DNA from: JBFKAV01 sp041621405
Lineage (GTDB): Bacteria; Pseudomonadota; Alphaproteobacteria; Rhodobacterales; Rhodobacteraceae
Reading direction: 5' to 3'
Assembly (NCBI GenBank): GCA_041621405.1
Contig: JBFKAV010000021.1
Coordinates: forward strand, 1-31,280
DNA: 31,280 bases
Part shown: positions 7,183-16,221 of the stretch, in pieces
Position numbering within the stretch: position 1 is the first letter of the stretch
How the letters are laid out: the number at the start of each line of letters is the position of its first letter
Made by a program: the position numbers and the translations under genes
The notes under the pieces: model-generated
Database searches by the model: none
Told to the model about the DNA's origin: nothing
The model's input: the letters and a program-made list of their open reading frames with translations, nothing else

Positions 7183-9609
7183 ATGTTGCCTCGCTTTCTT
7201 TCGCTGGCGCTCGCGATCGTCGCAGCACCAACCGCATTGACCGCGCAGTTCCTGCCGGGAGCACTCGACGAGCCGATGCTTGTGGGCCGCGATGCGGCGT
7301 CCTTCCCGCCCGCGGATGAAGACTACTTCGCCGGAATGGACAACGGCGTCGTGCTCGCGCCAGACGAAGTCAAAGGCCGCAACATGTGGCTCGTGTGGAC
7401 TGGCGGCAACGATCTCCTGTGGGACCGGCTGACGCGGGACACCTTCGGCCAGTTCGACCTGCTCAAGACGCTCTCGTCGCATCCCGATCTCCCGGCGCAG
7501 CGGTCGAACCGGTTCGACTACCTCGGCCTGATCAACGAACCCTGCTTCGTCGAGGCGACCGGCCCCGATCGAGAACGGTTCGGGCTCTGGCTGGACCGGC
7601 GGCTCGAGGATTGCCCTCCCGATCCCTTCGCCAACGCCGAGAGATATCCCGGCGTCGAGATCGGCGCGCGCGGTCGCAACATGCCCGTTGGGTCCTACTA
7701 CGGCGAGCCGACGGGTGTCCTAGGGCTCAGGCTCTTTCCGAACCCGGATTTCGACGAACGGGCCGAGCGGCGGTGGGATCCCGAGCGCTTTTACAACGAC
7801 CCCGACTATTATTTCGACAAGGACCTCATCCGGCCATACCGCGTCGGCATGTCCTGCGCCTTCTGTCACGTCGGCATGAGCCCGATCGATCCGCCCGAAG
7901 ACCCCGAGAACCCGGCGATGGAGAACATTAACGCGACCGTCGGGGCGCAGCATTTTTGGTTCGACCGGATCTTCGCCTGGAGCCCGGACGAGCGGCAGTA
8001 CATGGTCCAGCTGATCCATACAGCGCGGCCCGGCACGCTCGACACCTCGCTGGTGTCGACCGACTACATCAATAATCCCCGCACGATGAACGCGATCTAC
8101 CTCCTTGGCGAACGGCTGCAGAACGCGACCTTGCTCGGCGACGAGTTCCTGACCGACGGTGAGCTGAACAACCGGCAATTCGACGATCTGCCGCTCGAGG
8201 GCCTTCCCGCGGCCGAACTTCTCGACGAGCTGTTCCAGCCGCCCGCCATCAGCCGCAGCCCGCGGGTCCTGAAGGACGGCGCCGACTCGGTCGGGGCACT
8301 CGGGGCGCTGAACCGGGTCTACCTGAACATCGGCCTCTTCAGCGAGGAATGGACCCGGCATTTCAACCCGATCATCGGCGGCCGGACGATCACGCCCATC
8401 GAGATCGCGACCGCGCAGGCGAACTCGGCCTACTGGCAGGCGACCGAGGCGCAGACCCCGCTGACGGCGCTTTACTTCCTGAAGGCCGGCCGTCCGGACT
8501 ACCTGGCCGACGCGCCTGGCGGAGCGGCATTCCTGACCGAGGACGAAGCCGCCATCGACCACGGCAAGACCATCTTCGCGGAGAACTGCGCCCGCTGCCA
8601 TTCCAGCAAGCTGCCTCAATCGGCCTACGACGCGATGCCGGGCGGCTGTTCGGGCCCCGGATACCTGCAGTGCTTCGACCGCTACTGGGAGCTGACGCAG
8701 ACCGAGGAGTTCAAGGCCGAAATGAGGGATATCGTCCAGGCCGAGGACTTCTTAGACGGCAACTACCTGTCGAACGAACTTCGCATCCCGGTCACGCTGC
8801 TGGGAACCAACGCCTGCAGCCCGCTCGCCTCGAATGCGATTGCCGGCAACATCTGGGACAACTTCTCGTCGACCACCTACAAGACGCTGCCCTCTGTAGG
8901 CACCATCGAAGTGCACCACCCGGTGACCGGTGAACCGTATGAATACGAGATGCCCGGTGGCGGCCGAGGCTATACCCGCGTGCCGTCGCTCATCAGCCTT
9001 TGGTCAACCGCGCCTTACCTCTTGAACAACACCGTCGGCTACTACGTGCAGGATCCTTCCGTCGAGGGCCGCATGGGCGCGTTCGATGACGGTATTCGGA
9101 AGATGCTCTGGCCCGAGCGTCGGGTCCGCGATTCCGAGCTTGGCGACAGGCTGCCGGGAACGATCGACCGGGTGACCGAGCAGAGCTATCTAATCATTCC
9201 CCGCGGGTTCCAGCCGGACGTCCTCGTGCGCCTGCTCACACCCTTGCGCGACGACCTGCCGTGGCTCTTCACCCCGGACGGCAACGTCGAGCTTGGCCCG
9301 ATCCCTAAGGGCACGCCGATCGGTCTACTGGCGAACCTGAACCTGCGGCTCGACCAGGCGGACCTCTTGGACCGGCTGGAGCACGACTTCCGGCTGGCGC
9401 GGCTGATCGTCAAGATCAAACGCGACCTCAAGGACCTGCCTGAAAACGTCAGCGACGAACAGGCCCGCGCAATCTTCGCCGACCTGGTCGAGCCGCTGCT
9501 GGAGCTCAGCAAGTGCCCGGACTTCGTGGTCAACCGCGGCCACTACTTCGGCACGCGTCTCTCCGACGCGGACAAGGAGGATCTGATTGCTTACCTGAAG
9601 AGGTTCTAG
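7183..9609 (+). CDS. exported diheme c-type cytochrome, RoxA-like
   Basis: An 808-residue protein starting with a Sec signal peptide, MLPRFLSLALAIVAAPTALTA, so it should act in the periplasm or outside. Two CxxCH heme sites are present: CAFCH at residues 225-229 and CARCH at 469-473. After the first comes VGMSPIDPPEDPENP, and later VSTDYINNPRTMNAIYLLG. This pattern, a large two-heme protein with DPP...NP after heme 1, resembles the rubber oxygenase RoxA and its relatives, some of which cleave C=C bonds with O2; others are uncharacterised. Other diheme cytochromes remain possible. The frame extends upstream to 6892, but the signal peptide fixes the start at 7183. First gene of a six-gene plus-strand run; the GMC gene follows 12 bases later. 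Confidence 0.75.
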   Translation: MLPRFLSLALAIVAAPTALTAQFLPGALDEPMLVGRDAASFPPADEDYFAGMDNGVVLAPDEVKGRNMWLVWTGGNDLLWDRLTRDTFGQFDLLKTLSSHPDLPAQRSNRFDYLGLINEPCFVEATGPDRERFGLWLDRRLEDCPPDPFANAERYPGVEIGARGRNMPVGSYYGEPTGVLGLRLFPNPDFDERAERRWDPERFYNDPDYYFDKDLIRPYRVGMSCAFCHVGMSPIDPPEDPENPAMENINATVGAQHFWFDRIFAWSPDERQYMVQLIHTARPGTLDTSLVSTDYINNPRTMNAIYLLGERLQNATLLGDEFLTDGELNNRQFDDLPLEGLPAAELLDELFQPPAISRSPRVLKDGADSVGALGALNRVYLNIGLFSEEWTRHFNPIIGGRTITPIEIATAQANSAYWQATEAQTPLTALYFLKAGRPDYLADAPGGAAFLTEDEAAIDHGKTIFAENCARCHSSKLPQSAYDAMPGGCSGPGYLQCFDRYWELTQTEEFKAEMRDIVQAEDFLDGNYLSNELRIPVTLLGTNACSPLASNAIAGNIWDNFSSTTYKTLPSVGTIEVHHPVTGEPYEYEMPGGGRGYTRVPSLISLWSTAPYLLNNTVGYYVQDPSVEGRMGAFDDGIRKMLWPERRVRDSELGDRLPGTIDRVTEQSYLIIPRGFQPDVLVRLLTPLRDDLPWLFTPDGNVELGPIPKGTPIGLLANLNLRLDQADLLDRLEHDFRLARLIVKIKRDLKDLPENVSDEQARAIFADLVEPLLELSKCPDFVVNRGHYFGTRLSDADKEDLIAYLKRF

Positions 9610-9621
9610 GGAGGCAGTTAA

Positions 9622-11505
9622 TTGGACGTGGCGCCGTTCGACTACGTGGTCGTTGGCTCCGGAGCCGGTGGCGGGACAGTGGCCGCACGCCTTGCCGAAG
9701 AAGGAATGCGCGTCCTCCTGCTCGAAGCCGGCGGTGATCCGAAGGCGCTGTCGGGCGGTGTGCGCGGGATGGGGGGCGGCAACCGGCTCCCCGACGACTA
9801 CGACGTCCCGGCCTTCCACCCCTTCGCCTCCGCGAACGAGGCGCTACGCTGGGATTTCTACGTCAGCCACCACGCCGATCCGGCGCGGCAGGCCCGCGAC
9901 GGCAAGGCGCGGCCCGAGGGCGTGCTCTATCCGCGCGCCGGCACGCTCGGCGGCTGCACGGCGCACAACGCGATGATCCTAATGTACCCCCACCAAGACG
10001 ACTGGCGGCGGATCGAGGATCTGACCGGAGACCCGGGCTGGTCGCCCGAGGCGATGCACGGGCTCTTCCGCAGGATCGAAAACTGCCGATACCGGCGGGT
10101 CCAGAAGTGGCTCGACGCGGTCGGCATCGACCGCACCGGCCACGGCTACGACGGCTGGCTGCCGACCGAGAAGGCCGTCCCCCTCGCCGCGCTGCGCGAC
10201 GACGACCTGATGGAGGCGGTGCGGGCCTCGATCCGCGAGATCGCCGCCGAAAGCGGCAACCTCGGCGAACGGCTGCGCTGGCTGGCCGAAAGTGCCGCCG
10301 ACCCGAACGACATCGACCGGATCGATGCCAACGCCGAAGGGATCTGCTTCACGCCACTGACCACCCTCGACGGCGCGAGGGTAGGCACGCGCGAACGCGT
10401 GCTCGACGTGGCACGGCGCCACCCCGACCGCCTTGTCGTCGAACTCGACGCGCTGGCCACGCGCGTGGTGTTCGACGGAGGGAACCGCGCCGTGGGCATC
10501 GACTACATGAAGGGCGAGCGCCTCTACCGCGCCCATGCGGCGCCCGCTTCCAGCCCTGGCGAAGCCCGCCACGCCGCTGCGCGCCGCGAGGTGATCCTGG
10601 CCGGCGGCGCGTTCAACACGCCCCAGCTCCTGATGCTGTCGGGCGTGGGCGATCCGGCCGAGCTTCAGCGCATCGGCATAGAGGCGCGCGTGCCCCTCCC
10701 CGGCGTTGGCCGAAACCTGCAGGACCGCTACGAGGTTGCGGTGGTCAACCGCATGGCCTTCGACAGCTGGGAGAGCATGCGGAATGCGCGCTACGCGCCC
10801 GGTGATCCGGTCTGGGACGAGTGGCGCGAGGACGGCGGCGGGCTTTATTCGACGAACGGCGCAGCGCTCGGCGTCGTCCATAGATCGACCCCGGACAAGC
10901 CACTTCCCGACCTTTTCTGCATGGCGCTGATGGCCCGGTTCGAGGGCTACTACCCGGGCTACGCCGCCGACCTCGCCAAAAGCCGCAATCACCTGAGCTG
11001 GGCGGTGCTGAAGGCGCACACCCAGAACCGCGCGGGCCGAGTGTGGCTCGCCTCGGCCGATCCGCGCGACCCGCCAACGATCGAGTTCAACTATTTCGAG
11101 GAGGGCGGCGAAGAGGATCTGAGGGCCGTCATCGAAGGCGTCAAGTTCGTCCGCCGCCTCTCCGAGCGGCTCAGCCGCGACGGCCGGATCGAGGCCGAGG
11201 AAGTGCCGGGCGAAGACGTCCGCACCGACGAGGAGATCGCCGAGTTCGTCCGCGACAACGCCTGGGGCCACCACGCCTCGTGCAGCTGCGCGATCGGCCC
11301 CAAGGCCGAGGGCGGCGTCCTCGACAGCCGCCTCCGGGTGCACGGCACCAAGGGATTGCGCGTCGCCGACGCCTCGGTCTTCCCGCGCATCCCGGGATTC
11401 TTCATTGCGTCGGCCGTCTACATGGTCGGCGAGAAAGCGGCTCTCACGATCCTGGAGGACGCCGCAAGTCAACCGACAACCGAAGGAGTGCATCATGGCC
11501 TTTGA
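9622..11505 (+). CDS. GMC family FAD-dependent oxidoreductase
   Basis: A 627-residue flavoprotein of the glucose-methanol-choline family, which oxidises alcohols or related groups. The FAD dinucleotide motif VVGSGAGGGTVAARLAEEG begins at residue 10, followed by LLLEAGGD. The second GMC signature region is visible (GGAFNTPQLLMLSGVGDPAEL). The C-terminal catalytic region NAWGHHASCSCAIG has H550-H551, followed by LRVADASVFPRIPGFFIASAVYMVGEKAA. No signal peptide is present. The start is a TTG with GGGAGG seven bases upstream; a GTG at 9628 is an alternative. The stop overlaps the next gene by 11 bases. The closest functional group (cholesterol oxidase-like, long-chain alcohol oxidase or other) cannot be decided by eye. 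Confidence 0.9.
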   Translation: MDVAPFDYVVVGSGAGGGTVAARLAEEGMRVLLLEAGGDPKALSGGVRGMGGGNRLPDDYDVPAFHPFASANEALRWDFYVSHHADPARQARDGKARPEGVLYPRAGTLGGCTAHNAMILMYPHQDDWRRIEDLTGDPGWSPEAMHGLFRRIENCRYRRVQKWLDAVGIDRTGHGYDGWLPTEKAVPLAALRDDDLMEAVRASIREIAAESGNLGERLRWLAESAADPNDIDRIDANAEGICFTPLTTLDGARVGTRERVLDVARRHPDRLVVELDALATRVVFDGGNRAVGIDYMKGERLYRAHAAPASSPGEARHAAARREVILAGGAFNTPQLLMLSGVGDPAELQRIGIEARVPLPGVGRNLQDRYEVAVVNRMAFDSWESMRNARYAPGDPVWDEWREDGGGLYSTNGAALGVVHRSTPDKPLPDLFCMALMARFEGYYPGYAADLAKSRNHLSWAVLKAHTQNRAGRVWLASADPRDPPTIEFNYFEEGGEEDLRAVIEGVKFVRRLSERLSRDGRIEAEEVPGEDVRTDEEIAEFVRDNAWGHHASCSCAIGPKAEGGVLDSRLRVHGTKGLRVADASVFPRIPGFFIASAVYMVGEKAALTILEDAASQPTTEGVHHGL

Positions 11506-11938
11506 CGTGGAGAAACTCATGGATATGAGCCAGGAGGAACTCGACGCGCTGTTTTCCAGCAAGCCCGCCGGCCCGATCCCCGACGGCGAGGCCGACGGCA
11601 CCGCGATCATCGCGCCCGGCACCCGCTTCACGCCGTTGATCTCGCGCTTCATCAACGGCTTCGCCTGGCAGGGCAAGGTGTTCGACGCCGAGAAGGGCGT
11701 CCTGAAGAACCGCATCCTGCCCTTCGGCCTCAATGCGATCCTCGCCAAGGTCTACAAGGACAAGAGCTGGCTCGACGGCAAGGAATGCATCGTCCTAGAC
11801 TACTCCGACACCTCGATCGTGGCGCAGTGGATCCGCGACGAGATCCGCCAGATCCAGCCCGGGCTCTACCTCGGCAAGGTCTACTGGGACGACAACCGCC
11901 TGATCGACTTCGCGCTCGAATTCGAGACCCCGGGCTGA
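11495..11938 (+). CDS. conserved small protein of unknown function (147 residues)
   Basis: Starts at ATG 11495, inside the last codons of the GMC gene, with AAGGAG seven bases upstream, so it is probably coupled to it. A charged N-terminal helix (residues 1-25) is followed by a beta-rich body: SRFINGFAWQGKVFDAEKG, then KECIVLDYSDTSIVAQWIRDE, then PGLYLGKVYWDDNRLIDFALEF. The alternating pattern suggests a lipocalin-like barrel or a ligand-binding fold. No signal peptide, no membrane segment, no cofactor motif. I recognise the GLYLGKVYW-type ending as conserved in other bacteria but know of no assigned role. Its place between a GMC enzyme and heme peroxidases suggests it binds or presents a hydrophobic substrate; that is inference. 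Confidence 0.75.
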   Translation: MAFDVEKLMDMSQEELDALFSSKPAGPIPDGEADGTAIIAPGTRFTPLISRFINGFAWQGKVFDAEKGVLKNRILPFGLNAILAKVYKDKSWLDGKECIVLDYSDTSIVAQWIRDEIRQIQPGLYLGKVYWDDNRLIDFALEFETPG

Positions 11939-11950
11939 GCCGCCGGATCG

Positions 11951-13252
11951 ATGACGCCGCAGACCACATTCCTGATCCTGGCGCCCGTGGCCGAGGGGCG
12001 GATGGAGGACCTGCGCGCGCTGCTCAGCTCCATGACGGCGAAGCCGGGGCTGGCCGATCCGGACAACGCGCTCATCCCCTTCGGCCGGTTCGACCGGCTC
12101 CACGTCGCGCGGCTTTTCATCGTCGAGGTCGACACCTGGCGCGACATCGCCGCCCACGGCGTCGAGCCGCGCCCCTACCCACCGCAGCTCGCCTTCCTCG
12201 GCGACATCGACGGCGACCGCGAGAGCTTTCTCGCCGAACTGGCCGAGCGGGCCGGGGATGGCCTGCGCGACATCTTCGCGCATTGTGAGGGCTTTGACCG
12301 CGACCGGAACCTGCTCGACTGGATGCGGGCGAGGAACGTCCGCGAGGCGGCGAACTACGTCAACATGCGCGGCCGGACGGTGCGGCAGGTGCATGAGGAG
12401 GCGGCTCTGAGACGCGCGCTGAGCGCACACCTGCCCGAGATCGTGGAGAAGCACGGCACCGAGGATGCGGTGCGGCTCCATGACGAACTCGCCGCCTTCG
12501 TGCGCGACGAACAGCGCGAGGGCCGGCTGCCGCTCACGCCCGAGGCGCCGACGCCGCCGCTCCGCGCGGCCCTCGACCTCGCCGAGAAGATCGGCGTGCC
12601 CCTCGTGCTGCTGGTCGCCGCGCCCCTCGTTCTCGTCGCCCTGCCGTTCCTGCTCCTCTGGCTCCGCCGCCTCGAGCAGTCCGATCCCGAAGTGCTGCCG
12701 CGCCCCGACGACGCCAAGATCGCTCGGGCGGGGGAATACGAAGACCACGACGTCACCAACCCGTTCTCGGCCGCCGGCGACCTGAAGCCGGGCCTGTTCC
12801 GGCGCTATGCCGCGACGTTCTTCCTCTACCTGCTGAACTACTCGGCCCGGCACATCTTCGGGCGCGGCTACCTGACCCGTGTCCAGACCATCCACTTCGC
12901 TCGCTGGGTCTTTCTCGACGACAAGCGGCGCGTGATGTTCTGCTCGAACTATGATGGCGCGCTCGAGGCCTACATGGACGACTTCATCAACAAGGTCGCC
13001 TGGGGCCTCAACCTCGTATTCTCGAACGGGGTCGGCTACCCGTCGACGAAGTTCCTGGTCAAGCGCGGCGCCGAGCAGGAGATCAAGTTCAAGCGCTACC
13101 TGCGCAACCGGCAGGTGCCGACCGACGTCTGGTACAAGGCCTATCCCGGCCTGACCGCGTTCGACCTGGCCGAGAACGGTAACGTCCGGCGCGGGCTGGA
13201 ACGGCGACCCGATGGCGCGCGGGCGCTCCGAAACTGGCTGGCCAAGCTGTGA
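11951..13252 (+). CDS. single-helix membrane protein of unknown function next to DyP peroxidase
   Basis: A 433-residue protein. Residues 1-115 (TTFLILAPVAEGRMEDLRAL... and ARLFIVEVDTWRDI...) look like a ferredoxin-like alpha/beta domain. A charged helical region follows, then one membrane helix at about residues 214-239 (GVPLVLLVAAPLVLVALPFL). The C-terminal domain begins with a hydrophobic FFLYLLNYSARHIFG and then IHFARWVFLDDKRRVMFCSN, YDGALEAYMDDFINKVAWG and VWYKAYPGLTAFDL. The strand-helix pattern recalls the doubled alpha/beta fold of DyP peroxidases, but no GxxDG or heme histidine motif is seen. It starts 12 bases after the small protein and ends three bases into a possible GTG start of the peroxidase. 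No function is known to me. Confidence 0.78.
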   Translation: MTPQTTFLILAPVAEGRMEDLRALLSSMTAKPGLADPDNALIPFGRFDRLHVARLFIVEVDTWRDIAAHGVEPRPYPPQLAFLGDIDGDRESFLAELAERAGDGLRDIFAHCEGFDRDRNLLDWMRARNVREAANYVNMRGRTVRQVHEEAALRRALSAHLPEIVEKHGTEDAVRLHDELAAFVRDEQREGRLPLTPEAPTPPLRAALDLAEKIGVPLVLLVAAPLVLVALPFLLLWLRRLEQSDPEVLPRPDDAKIARAGEYEDHDVTNPFSAAGDLKPGLFRRYAATFFLYLLNYSARHIFGRGYLTRVQTIHFARWVFLDDKRRVMFCSNYDGALEAYMDDFINKVAWGLNLVFSNGVGYPSTKFLVKRGAEQEIKFKRYLRNRQVPTDVWYKAYPGLTAFDLAENGNVRRGLERRPDGARALRNWLAKL

Positions 13253-13272
13253 CGGGAGTGGGGGAACAGCCG

Positions 13273-14766
13273 ATGGCGACGATCGATTTCGCCGATATCC
13301 AGGGCCTCGTCCGCTTCGGTCACGGACGCCTTCCCGAGGCCGAGTTCCTGCTCGCCGCGATCAGGGAGCCGTCTGCCGCGCGGGCCTGGCTTGCCACCGC
13401 GCCGGTCACGACGTCGGAGGAACAGGACCCGCCGCCTGTGACGGCGCTGCAGGTCGCGCTGTCGGCCGAGGGCCTGAGGGCGCTCAGTCTCGAAGCCGAC
13501 GTCCTCGCCCAGTTCGAGCAGCCGTTCCTGGCGGGCATGGCGGGCGAGGACAGCCGGTCGCGGAGGCTGGGCGACACCGGTCCGAACGACCCGGGCGGCT
13601 GGCTCTGGGGGCGGCCGGTGCCGCATGTCCTGGTCATGCTCTACGCGGCGCGCGGGGGCCTCGAGGCGTTCAGGACGGAGGTGCTGGGCGAGGCGTTCGG
13701 GCGCGCGTTCGAGGTGATCCGGACGCTGCCGACCAGCCCCACGCTCGGGCGCGAGCCCTTCGGCTTCGCCGACGGCATCAGCCAGCCGGTCATCGACTGG
13801 GACCAGACCTTCCCGACCGAGCTTCACAGCCGGCTCGACTACGCCAACATGCTGGCGCCCGGCGAGGTCGTGCTGGGCCACGGCAACGAATACGGCGAGG
13901 TCACGCCGCGCCCGCTGGTCGATCGTGCCGTTCCGGGCGCGGATGGGCTGCCGCAGGCCGCCGAGGCCGGAGGGCAGAGCGACCTCGGCCTGAACGGCAC
14001 CTATCTGGTGCTGCGCCAACTGCAGCAAGACGTGCGCGGCTTCTGGCAGTTCCTCGACAAGGCTGCCGATGGCGATCCCGAGCGCCGCGAGGCGCTGGCG
14101 GCGGCGATGGTCGGCCGCCACCGCGACGGGCGGGCGCTGATCCCGGACGAGCGCGAGATTCCCAGCGGCCGGGCGCGCAACAACTTCACCTTCGACGGCG
14201 ACATCGACGGGCACAGCTGCCCGCTCGGCGCCCATATCCGCCGCGCCAATCCGCGCACCGGCGACCATCCACCCGGCGTCTCGGGGTTCTGGTCCTGGGC
14301 GCTCAGCACGCTCGGCTTCCGCCGTCGCCGGGACGGCCTGCCCGGGCCGCACGACCTCGTCGCCTCGACCCGGTTCCACCGGCTGCTCCGGCGCGGCCGC
14401 GAGTTCGGGCCGTCGCTCTCGCCCGAGGACGCGTTGCAGCCCGGTCCCGAGCCCGGCCCCGAGCCAGAGCGGGGGATCTACTTCATCTGCCTTTGCGCCA
14501 ACATCGTCCGCCAGTTCGAATTCGTGCAGAACGCCTGGGTCGTCTCCGCGACCTTCGACGGCCTTCCCGGCGAAGCCGACCCTCTGCTGGGCAACCGCGA
14601 GCCCACGGAAACCGGGGCGGCGACCGATGGTTTTTCCATCCAGCGCACCGTCGGCGTGCCTAAGCGGCTCGGCGGGCTTCCGGTCTTCGTCCGGGTCCGC
14701 GGCGGCGCCTATTTCTTCATGCCCGGGATCCGGGCGCTCCGCTTCATCGCCAGCCGCCAGGCCTAG
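13273..14766 (+). CDS. DyP-type heme peroxidase
   Basis: A 497-residue dye-decolourising-type peroxidase: a heme enzyme using H2O2 (or O2) to oxidise aromatic or other reductants. Diagnostic residues are all present: the distal GFADG motif at 164-168 with D167, the proximal heme histidine H321 in PLGAHIRRANPR, and the region STRFHRLLRRGREFGP carrying arginines of the distal pocket. FICLCANIVRQFEFVQNAW is the usual late motif. No Tat or Sec signal is seen, so it is probably cytoplasmic or carried by a partner. ATG 13273 is preceded by a G-rich ribosome site; a GTG at 13249 overlapping the upstream stop is an alternative adding eight residues. Length fits the longer DyP classes. Confidence 0.92.
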   Translation: MATIDFADIQGLVRFGHGRLPEAEFLLAAIREPSAARAWLATAPVTTSEEQDPPPVTALQVALSAEGLRALSLEADVLAQFEQPFLAGMAGEDSRSRRLGDTGPNDPGGWLWGRPVPHVLVMLYAARGGLEAFRTEVLGEAFGRAFEVIRTLPTSPTLGREPFGFADGISQPVIDWDQTFPTELHSRLDYANMLAPGEVVLGHGNEYGEVTPRPLVDRAVPGADGLPQAAEAGGQSDLGLNGTYLVLRQLQQDVRGFWQFLDKAADGDPERREALAAAMVGRHRDGRALIPDEREIPSGRARNNFTFDGDIDGHSCPLGAHIRRANPRTGDHPPGVSGFWSWALSTLGFRRRRDGLPGPHDLVASTRFHRLLRRGREFGPSLSPEDALQPGPEPGPEPERGIYFICLCANIVRQFEFVQNAWVVSATFDGLPGEADPLLGNREPTETGAATDGFSIQRTVGVPKRLGGLPVFVRVRGGAYFFMPGIRALRFIASRQA

Positions 14767-14774
14767 GGGACAAC

Positions 14775-15974
14775 ATGCGCGCAATCCTCATCGCCCTCCG
14801 TCGGCTCGTCCACCGAACGCTCGAAGTCGGAATGCACATCGAACGCCGGCTCGAGCCGTTCTTTCGCCCCGCCCTTAACCGGATCGCCCGCGAGCCCGTC
14901 GCGGGCCTGGTGCAGCGCCTGAAGAACCGCAAGCGCCCGGACCTCGGCCTCGGGCTCGCCGAGGAGAAGGTGTTCGACTGGGAGGACGACAGCCTGCAGG
15001 CGATCATCGACGAGATGCGCGAGCAGATGAAGCTGCATTTCCAGCCCGGCGCCTACGAGCGCGGCGGAAACACCAAGACCCACGGGCTCGTGCGCGCCAC
15101 CTTCACCGTCAACCCCGGCCTGCCCGAGCACCTGCGCCACGGTGTCTTCGCCAGCGAGCGCAGCTACCCGGCCTACATCCGCTTCGCCGGCCCCGGCCCG
15201 GACGTGCCCGAGGACATCCGCGACGTCGGCTTCGGCTCGATGTCGGTCAAGCTGATGGACGTCCCCGGACCGAAGCTGATGGAAGACGAGAAGTTCACCC
15301 AGGACTGGCCCGCCGTGGTCACGCCGACCTTCGTCACCCCGACCAGCCTGGAGAACGCCAAGCTCCAGTACTGGAGCACGATCGACGAGGCGCTCTGGTA
15401 TTTCCTCAACCCCAAGGACCCCCACCTCCTCGATTTCCTGATGCAGGGCCTCTGGAACGAGACCCAGTACAACCCCCTCGGCCAGCGCTACTACAGCTGC
15501 GTGCCCTACCTTCTCGGCGAGGGGCAGGCGATGCTCTACTCCTACAAGCCATTGACCGAGGTCCGCCGGAAGATCCCGGGCGTCCCGTTCGGCCGGGTCC
15601 CGCCCAACTACCTGCGCGACAACCTTGCCCGGACCCTGCGTGAGACGGATGTCGAGTTCGACATGCTGGTCCAGCTGCAGACCGACCCGCACCTGATGCC
15701 GATCGAGGACGCTTCGGTCCGCTGGCCCGAGAAACTCTCGCCCTGGATCCCGGTCGCACGCATCCACATTCCGCAGCAGGATGCCGATAACCCGGCGCAG
15801 CTCGCCTTTGCCCGCAAGCTGAAGATCAACCCCTGGCATTCCCTGCCCGAGCACCGCCCGCTCGGAAACCAGAGCCGCGCACGGAAGCGGATGTATGCCG
15901 AGCTTTCGGCGTTCCGCCAGCAGATGAACCAGGTAGACCATGTCGAGCCGAACGGCAGGGAGACCTTCGAATAG
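14775..15974 (+). CDS. catalase-related heme protein
   Basis: A 399-residue protein of the catalase superfamily, shorter than true catalases (about 480-500 or more). A basic amphipathic N-terminus (residues 1-55) may touch a membrane. The distal histidine is probably H103 in KTHGLVRATFTV, followed by YPAYIRFAGPGPDVPEDIRDVG, which corresponds to the catalase region around the heme and NADPH face. The proximal tyrosine is probably Y374 in RARKRMYAELSAFR, fitting the R-x3-Y heme-ligand pattern. Catalase-related proteins of this size include hydroperoxide-rearranging enzymes such as allene oxide synthase-like domains. It starts nine bases after the peroxidase gene, is last in the run, and is followed by a 247-base gap. 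Catalase activity itself is uncertain. Confidence 0.82.
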   Translation: MRAILIALRRLVHRTLEVGMHIERRLEPFFRPALNRIAREPVAGLVQRLKNRKRPDLGLGLAEEKVFDWEDDSLQAIIDEMREQMKLHFQPGAYERGGNTKTHGLVRATFTVNPGLPEHLRHGVFASERSYPAYIRFAGPGPDVPEDIRDVGFGSMSVKLMDVPGPKLMEDEKFTQDWPAVVTPTFVTPTSLENAKLQYWSTIDEALWYFLNPKDPHLLDFLMQGLWNETQYNPLGQRYYSCVPYLLGEGQAMLYSYKPLTEVRRKIPGVPFGRVPPNYLRDNLARTLRETDVEFDMLVQLQTDPHLMPIEDASVRWPEKLSPWIPVARIHIPQQDADNPAQLAFARKLKINPWHSLPEHRPLGNQSRARKRMYAELSAFRQQMNQVDHVEPNGRETFE

Positions 15975-16221
15975 CAAGGTCCGCAGGCGCCCGCATCCAT
16001 GGGGTCCGACTTCGGTCTCAACGCCATTGACCTGATCTCCGGAAACTCTCCCGATCAAGATTCGAATCCTCAGCGGCGACCTCTCGTTGCGGAGTGCTGA
16101 CCGGAGAGCCATGAAGCCGAACAAGGAATTCGTGGACAACCCCGTCAAAGCCCCCCTACTCTTGTCTCTGCGGCGCGACGGAAGGGTTTCCGGCGCCAAT
16201 CCGCACAGGGGGGGAAAGCCA

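Noticed and set aside
16059..16068. GATTCGAATC, resembling a tRNA T-arm or attachment site
   Set aside because: The flanking bases do not pair as a T-stem and no other tRNA arms are present; it is a chance 10-base palindrome.
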